Shown piece by piece: positions 14,599-18,587 of a stretch of 18,587 bases of DNA. Each line of letters opens with the position of its first letter. Within the stretch, counting starts at the first letter, position 1. The notes under the pieces were generated by a model. It did no database searches, was not told where the DNA came from, and saw nothing but the letters and a program-made list of their open reading frames with translations. Both the position numbers and the translations under genes were made by a program. Source of the DNA: an uncultured Bacteroidota bacterium (GTDB lineage Bacteria > Bacteroidota > Bacteroidia > NS11-12g > UBA955); the NCBI GenBank assembly GCA_903879775.1, contig CAIRMY010000316.1:1-18587 (forward strand), in the 5' to 3' direction.

Positions 14599-15321
14599 TT
14601 ATTTAATAGACCTTGGCATAATGGTTAAATTAAAAATTTCTCCGTTTTTTAAGTTATAATTTATCAATTTGTTATGTTGTATTACTGAAACAAAATATTG
14701 AATACATTCAAACGACATCATATTGCCAACAATTCCTGTCAACATTCCCAAAACTCCAGAGGCATTGCAATTTGGAACTTCATTAGGATTGGGCATTTCA
14801 GGAAATACATCGCGGTAAAAATCAGAAATTGAAAACAATCTTTTACAAGTAAAAGAATAAATTTGAGCTTGGTATTCATAAACTGCACCCATCACCAATG
14901 GCAATTGCAATTCTTTACATACATCGCTAATGAGGTAGCGCACTTCAAAATTATCGGTACAATCTATCACCAAATCATATCCAGTAAGGATAGAACGTAT
15001 ATTGTTTTCTTGAATAAATTCAGGATAACTGTCTATTTGAATATCGTCGTAAAGTTCCAAAATTTTTCTTTTTGCAACATCACACTTTCGCAGACCCACA
15101 TCGTGAATGCCATATAAAATTTGCCTATTTAAATTGGACAAACTCACCAAATCGGCATCAACAATGCCAATATTTCCAATACCAACGGCACTTAAGGCTT
15201 GTATTACGGGACAACCCAACCCTCCAGCACCAACAACAAGTACTTTAGCCGATTTCAATTTCAGCTGTTCTGAAACTCCAAAACCATCAAGGGAACATTG
15301 ACTTATAAATCTCTTCATCAT
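14599..15321 (-). CDS. MoeB/HesA/ThiF family E1-like enzyme (MoaD-activating), lacking zinc-site cysteines
   Basis: This 240-residue E1-like adenylyltransferase probably activates the C-terminal Gly-Gly of MoaD so that it can be loaded with sulfur. The Rossmann loop G-A-G-G-L-G is at 31-36. D-A-D-L-V, then S-N-L-N-R-Q (62-67), and D-C-T-D-N-F bind ATP. V-P-N-C-N-A-S-G-V-L-G carries Cys185, at the position of the conserved Cys of MoeB and ThiF. The structural zinc site found in E. coli MoeB (C-Y-R-C plus a C-terminal C-x-x-C) is absent: the first pair reads F-Y-R-D (168, 171), and the C-terminus has no Cys pair. The C-terminal end is short. Its ATG shares a base with the moaD stop (TAATG), so the pair is coupled. 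A second ATG follows at once (15318). Confidence 0.88.
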   Translation of the reverse strand: MMKRFISQCSLDGFGVSEQLKLKSAKVLVVGAGGLGCPVIQALSAVGIGNIGIVDADLVSLSNLNRQILYGIHDVGLRKCDVAKRKILELYDDIQIDSYPEFIQENNIRSILTGYDLVIDCTDNFEVRYLISDVCKELQLPLVMGAVYEYQAQIYSFTCKRLFSISDFYRDVFPEMPNPNEVPNCNASGVLGMLTGIVGNMMSFECIQYFVSVIQHNKLINYNLKNGEIFNLTIMPRSIK

Positions 15322-15557
15322 TAACCTCCAGAAAATGGTGGCAACAACGCAATTTCATCATTTTCAGACAACAATAGCGTGTTGGTTGTTAGAACTTTAT
15401 TTACAGCAATTGAAAATGTTAAATGCTTTAATCTTGGAAAAGTTTCGCATAATTGGAATTTCAATTTTTCAGTATCGCCATGAAAATCAGTCAAAACATA
15501 GGTTGCACCAACAACCTCGGCAATCATTCCAAAACATTTAATATGCAACTGACCCAT
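15321..15557 (-). CDS. moaD: Molybdopterin synthase sulfur carrier subunit MoaD
   Basis: This 78-residue ubiquitin-like protein ends in G-G (77-78), preceded by L-L-P-P-F-S. That is the invariant MoaD tail, which becomes a thiocarboxylate and donates sulfur inside MoaE. The body shows the expected strands: I-K-C-F-G-M-I-A-E, a V-N-K region and E-N-D-E-I-A-L. It sits directly upstream of the E1-like gene with a one-base overlap. The 16-base gap to the upstream permease gene is the widest junction within the operon. Confidence 0.92.
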   Translation of the reverse strand: MGQLHIKCFGMIAEVVGATYVLTDFHGDTEKLKFQLCETFPRLKHLTFSIAVNKVLTTNTLLLSENDEIALLPPFSGG

Positions 15558-15573
15558 TGTCCCTCAAAATTAA

Positions 15574-16329
15574 TCAAAAAATCAACTTGAAAGATGCAAT
15601 TAGGAGCACAGCATTCAGAATATTCATTAAAACGGAGTGATTAAATCTTCTAGCACCATAAAATGCGCCAAATAAACCGCCTAAAAGTGCGAGTAAAATG
15701 AAGAAACCCATATTTTTATAAAAGGGGTCAGAAATTTGGATGTTTTGGAAAATTTGTCCTTGTTGATACACCGAAAACAAACCAGAAAGTGAATTTACAA
15801 AGATAAAAAGAGCACTTACAGCGGAAGTTTCTTTGAAATTCAACCAACCAAACAACAATAATATTGGTGATAATATGATACCGCCACCAATTCCTATTAA
15901 TCCAGAAACAAAACCAATTGTTGTACCTAAAACAGCAATGATCCAAAGTTTCATCTCCACTTTAAATTTTCCTGAGGCAGGTAAAATGTTTAAAAAACGA
16001 GCAACAGGAAATAGCAGCAATACACCTAAAATCTTCCTATAAATACTTGGATCAACATTCACCTTTGCGCCTAAAAACGAAAATGGTATTGAAAACAAAA
16101 CCAAATTCAGAAAGAGTTTCCATGGAAAATTTACCGTTTTAAAATAAATGAGAAAGGCCACCAATGAAATTACAACATTAATCATCAATGCCGATGGCTT
16201 TACAATGGCAGTTGCATAACCAGCAAATGTTAAAATAGTGATATAACTGCTTGCACCGCCATGACCAATGCTGGCATATAAAAATGCAACTATTGGAATG
16301 CCAAAAATCAACCAATACGATAGTTCCAT
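15574..16329 (-). CDS. TauE/SafE family membrane permease (putative sulfite/anion exporter)
   Basis: This membrane protein of 251 residues with about seven or eight hydrophobic segments belongs to the TauE/SafE family. The two family glycine motifs, G-H-G-G in the first helix pair and G-I-G-G-G-I-I-L-S-P in the second half, are both present. The true start is the ATG at 16329, 2 bases after the moeA stop. An open frame continues 27 codons upstream, but that part overlaps moeA and lacks sense as an N-terminus. Members are linked to export of sulfite, sulfoacetate and other small anions. Its place between moeA and moaD suggests a role tied to sulfur or molybdate chemistry, which is inference. 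Confidence 0.88.
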   Translation of the reverse strand: MELSYWLIFGIPIVAFLYASIGHGGASSYITILTFAGYATAIVKPSALMINVVISLVAFLIYFKTVNFPWKLFLNLVLFSIPFSFLGAKVNVDPSIYRKILGVLLLFPVARFLNILPASGKFKVEMKLWIIAVLGTTIGFVSGLIGIGGGIILSPILLLFGWLNFKETSAVSALFIFVNSLSGLFSVYQQGQIFQNIQISDPFYKNMGFFILLALLGGLFGAFYGARRFNHSVLMNILNAVLLIASFKLIF

Positions 16330-16331
16330 AG

Positions 16332-17513
16332 TTATTGAGGCAATTGATATACAGCCACTAAAGTTCCTTTTTGAACAATATCCAAATCGTCGGGCAATTG
16401 CACAATGCAATTGGCAATATTGAATGAAGCTAAATTAAATGACTCCTGCCCTTTGAGCAATTCAACATCGTTAAAGGTATAAAACCCTTTTAAAAAATGA
16501 GTTAAGCCCGCATTTTTATGATAGTCTTCTTTTAACGGCAACATTGCAATGGGTAAAAACGATTGTTGATGCCCCATCATCATTTCAATTGTTGGTTTTA
16601 AATATTGATTAAAACAAGTAATCACAGCGGCCGGATTTCCGGGAAGTGCGAAATACCATTTCGACTGTTTCATACCTACGAACAATGGTTTTCCTGGTTT
16701 TTGTTTCACCTTATAAAACAGTTCTTCAACCCCAATTTGTTGCATAGCCAACTTTACAAAATCAAAGTCTCCAACCGAAATTCCACCTGTTAAAATGACA
16801 ATATCGGCACTTTCATTTGCTTTTGAAATTTGATCAACTACACTTTGCAAAGTATCTACAGCATGAAAAACATCTATGTAATTTAATCCACAAACCTTAA
16901 GCAAAGCTTTAAGTGCAAATTCATTCGAATTGTAAATTTGGCCTTTCTCGAGGGGAAATCCAACATTTACCAATTCATTACCTGTTATAATAATAGCAAT
17001 CCTTGGTTCATCAAATACTTTAACTTTTTCAATTCCATTGGATGCCAACAAGCCTAACAAAGAAGGTGAAATCTTAGTACCAGCAGAAGCCACAATATCG
17101 CCAATTTTAGATTGCGAACCTTCTGTTCGAATATTTGCACCTTTTTTTGCCTTGTGTAAATCAATTGTTATTTTACCATCAGAAACAGATACGAGTTCTT
17201 GCTGAATTACGGTATCTACTTCCTGAGGAATCATTGCCCCAGTATAAATTCTGGCACATTGAAAGGGTCGAATTGCAATATTTTGAGTGTCACCAGCTTG
17301 AATTTGTGCAACAATATCATATTCATTGTGGCCTTCAATCCATTTAAAGCAATATCCATCCATCGCAGAATTGTCAAAAGAAGGGACATTGATATTGGCT
17401 ATTACATTTTCGGCAAGAACCTTACCTAAGCCATTGTATAAACTAAGCTCAACAACGGGCATTTGATGAATTTTCTCTTGAATTTTAGCAATTGCTTCTT
17501 GAACAGATACCAT
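16332..17513 (-). CDS. moeA: Molybdopterin molybdenumtransferase MoeA
   Basis: MoeA inserts molybdate into adenylylated molybdopterin to complete the cofactor. The 393-residue length is typical. Motifs in order are V-P-S-F-D-N-S-A-M-D-G-Y (43-54, including the conserved Asp of D-G), R-I-Y-T-G-A-M-I-P, R-x-x-G-S, I-I-I-T-G-N-E-L, T-G-G-I-S-V-G-D-F-D-F-V-K (from 242), K-P-G-K-P-L-F-V-G and A-L-P-G-N-P-A-A-V. The C-terminal domain is present. The ATG at 17513 directly follows the moaA stop with no spacer, and the permease gene follows after 2 bases. Confidence 0.97.
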   Translation of the reverse strand: MVSVQEAIAKIQEKIHQMPVVELSLYNGLGKVLAENVIANINVPSFDNSAMDGYCFKWIEGHNEYDIVAQIQAGDTQNIAIRPFQCARIYTGAMIPQEVDTVIQQELVSVSDGKITIDLHKAKKGANIRTEGSQSKIGDIVASAGTKISPSLLGLLASNGIEKVKVFDEPRIAIIITGNELVNVGFPLEKGQIYNSNEFALKALLKVCGLNYIDVFHAVDTLQSVVDQISKANESADIVILTGGISVGDFDFVKLAMQQIGVEELFYKVKQKPGKPLFVGMKQSKWYFALPGNPAAVITCFNQYLKPTIEMMMGHQQSFLPIAMLPLKEDYHKNAGLTHFLKGFYTFNDVELLKGQESFNLASFNIANCIVQLPDDLDIVQKGTLVAVYQLPQ

Positions 17514-18494
17514 TTAACCTCCTATTTCAATCATACTTCTATTTTCAATGGCATTTGCATCAATTTTATGAAAATCTGATACCAACTGACCACCGAGGGT
17601 TTGATGTTTCTTTTGAACAGACTCTAAAATAAGCGATTCAATAGACTCATTCCCTCTAAGCGCTGAAAGCAAATCCACTTCATCTTTCCCAAACAAACAA
17701 TTCTTCATTTTCCCTTCAGCCGTCAACCTCAATCGGTTGCAATCGCCACAGAAATGACTTGTCATGGTTGTGATAAAGGCCACACTGCCCAAATGTCCCT
17801 CAATCTCATACTTTTTAGTGGTAGCATGCGGCAAATCGTCCATTTTTCTGAGGGAAAACGACTGATTGGCCCAATTTAACATTTCGGAAGCGGTCACAAC
17901 CATATTGCTATTCCAACCGTTTCCAGAAAAGGGCATAAACTCAATGAATCGAACTTCTAAAGGGTAAATCTTGGTAAGGTTCAGAAAATCCAAAAACTCT
18001 TTTTCAATATGCCCCTTCATTGCCACCACATTGAGTTTTACTTCAAAGTCATTTTTCAAAAGAAGTAAGATATTGTTCCAAACCCTGTGAAATTGATTGC
18101 GCTTTGTGATTTCAAAAAAGACATCTTCGTTTAATGAATCAATACTCACATTAACTGATTTTACTCCGGCTTTTTTCAGGTCATCGAGATATTTATCTAC
18201 CAAAACAGCATTTGTGGTGAGTGTGATTTTAATTGGCAAAGTAGAAATCAAGCTTAAAATTTCGGAAAAATCTTTGCGCATTAGGGGTTCGCCGCCAGTA
18301 AGTCTTACCTTGTTAACCCCCATTTTCACAAATTGTTCTGTGAGTTTTAAGATTTCGTTGGGCGACATGAGTTCTTCGCCACTATGACAATGATAATTTT
18401 CTTCGGGCATACAATAAGTGCAACGAAAATTACATTGATCGGTGAGTGAAATTCTTAAATAATTATGGACCCTTTGAAACGAATCTAATAGCAT
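17514..18494 (-). CDS. moaA: GTP 3',8-cyclase MoaA (radical SAM)
   Basis: MoaA catalyses the first step of molybdenum cofactor synthesis, rearranging GTP to 3',8-cyclo-dihydro-GTP. The 326-residue length is standard. The radical-SAM cluster motif C-N-F-R-C-T-Y-C gives C21, C25 and C28. The S-adenosylmethionine-binding L-T-G-G-E-P-L follows. The second, substrate-binding cluster is C249-x2-C252-x13-C266 (F-C-G-D-C-N-R-L-R, then K-N-C-L-F). The C-terminal Gly-Gly that enters the active site is present (I-E-I-G-G). The ATG at 18494 lies 20 bases after the stop of a further - strand reading frame, so moaA is probably not the first gene of the transcript. Confidence 0.97.
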   Translation of the reverse strand: MLLDSFQRVHNYLRISLTDQCNFRCTYCMPEENYHCHSGEELMSPNEILKLTEQFVKMGVNKVRLTGGEPLMRKDFSEILSLISTLPIKITLTTNAVLVDKYLDDLKKAGVKSVNVSIDSLNEDVFFEITKRNQFHRVWNNILLLLKNDFEVKLNVVAMKGHIEKEFLDFLNLTKIYPLEVRFIEFMPFSGNGWNSNMVVTASEMLNWANQSFSLRKMDDLPHATTKKYEIEGHLGSVAFITTMTSHFCGDCNRLRLTAEGKMKNCLFGKDEVDLLSALRGNESIESLILESVQKKHQTLGGQLVSDFHKIDANAIENRSMIEIGG

Positions 18495-18514
18495 TATGAA
18501 TAATCTAAATTCGC

Positions 18515-18587
18515 TTACTTGTAAGTTCTAGTCATATTCTCAGGCACAACAATCACAAAATCAGCAATTCCAAGATTCTCTTTTTCA
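18515..18587 (-). CDS. C-terminal end of an unidentified gene (5' part outside window)
   Basis: On the - strand one frame is open from the window edge to TAA at 18517-18515, giving 23 residues with a protein-like strand (I-A-D-F-V-I-V-V) and a basic end. The other two frames on that strand stop within this stretch. It is too short to identify. Its 20-base distance to moaA and shared direction suggest it belongs to the same operon. Confidence 0.45.
   Translation of the reverse strand, partial: EKENLGIADFVIVVPENMTRTYK

Noticed and set aside
14863..15301. Open frames on the + strand opposite the E1-like gene
   Set aside because: They lie wholly antisense to a gene with clear family motifs and show no domain of their own; they are shadow frames.
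16330..16410. Longer start of the TauE/SafE frame inside moeA
   Set aside because: The extension is antigenic-looking, Cys- and Arg-rich sequence in a shadow frame of moeA. The ATG at 16329 enters the first helix directly and has a normal operon gap.

Overview
The window is AT-rich bacterial chromosome from a member of the Bacteroidota. Three things point there. A secreted protein carries a C-terminal type IX secretion (Por) sorting domain. Several gene starts follow matches to the Bacteroidota -7 promoter element TAnnTTTG. MoaC and a MogA/MoaB-type domain are fused, an arrangement familiar in that phylum. I cannot name a genus. I see no tRNA, rRNA, insertion sequence, prophage or CRISPR array, and no gap between genes reaches 300 bases.

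Layout, left to right. At 1-597 lies the 3' part of an SGNH-hydrolase-like gene. It is followed on the + strand by a YeiH/UPF0324 membrane transporter (672-1646). A two-gene - strand unit comes next: era, then an alpha/beta hydrolase (3514-1639). Divergent from era is a secreted GH16 glycoside hydrolase (3640-4581). A four-gene - strand unit (7938-4582) encodes a T9SS-sorted protein, a two-helix membrane protein, TyrS and RmlA. Divergent from that unit, 33 bases away, is a TonB-dependent outer-membrane receptor (7972-10143). A multi-membrane GT87-like glycosyltransferase (11445-10144) and a secreted M28 metallopeptidase (11712-13238) flank a 266-base divergent intergenic region. That region holds a palindrome, promoter-like motifs and a possible 39-codon leader ORF.

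The right third (13240-18494, - strand) is a compact molybdenum cofactor operon in the order moaA, moeA, tauE/safE-like permease, moaD, moeB-like E1, moaE, moaCB fusion. All junctions overlap or are at most 16 bases apart. Together these genes cover GTP to cyclic pyranopterin monophosphate (MoaA, MoaC), dithiolene sulfuration (MoaD, MoaE and the E1 that activates MoaD), adenylylation (MogA/MoaB domain) and molybdenum insertion (MoeA). No molybdoenzyme or molybdate importer is in view. The operon probably continues past the right edge, where the last 23 codons of another - strand gene are visible.

Most of the window is ordinary housekeeping and envelope gene content, and I did not find a clearly new system. 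The points most worth a second look are: all four convergent gene junctions have essentially no intergenic DNA; the MoeB-like E1 has lost its zinc-site cysteines; the M28 gene is bracketed by two palindromes with the same half-site; and a short ORF overlaps the M28 start codon.
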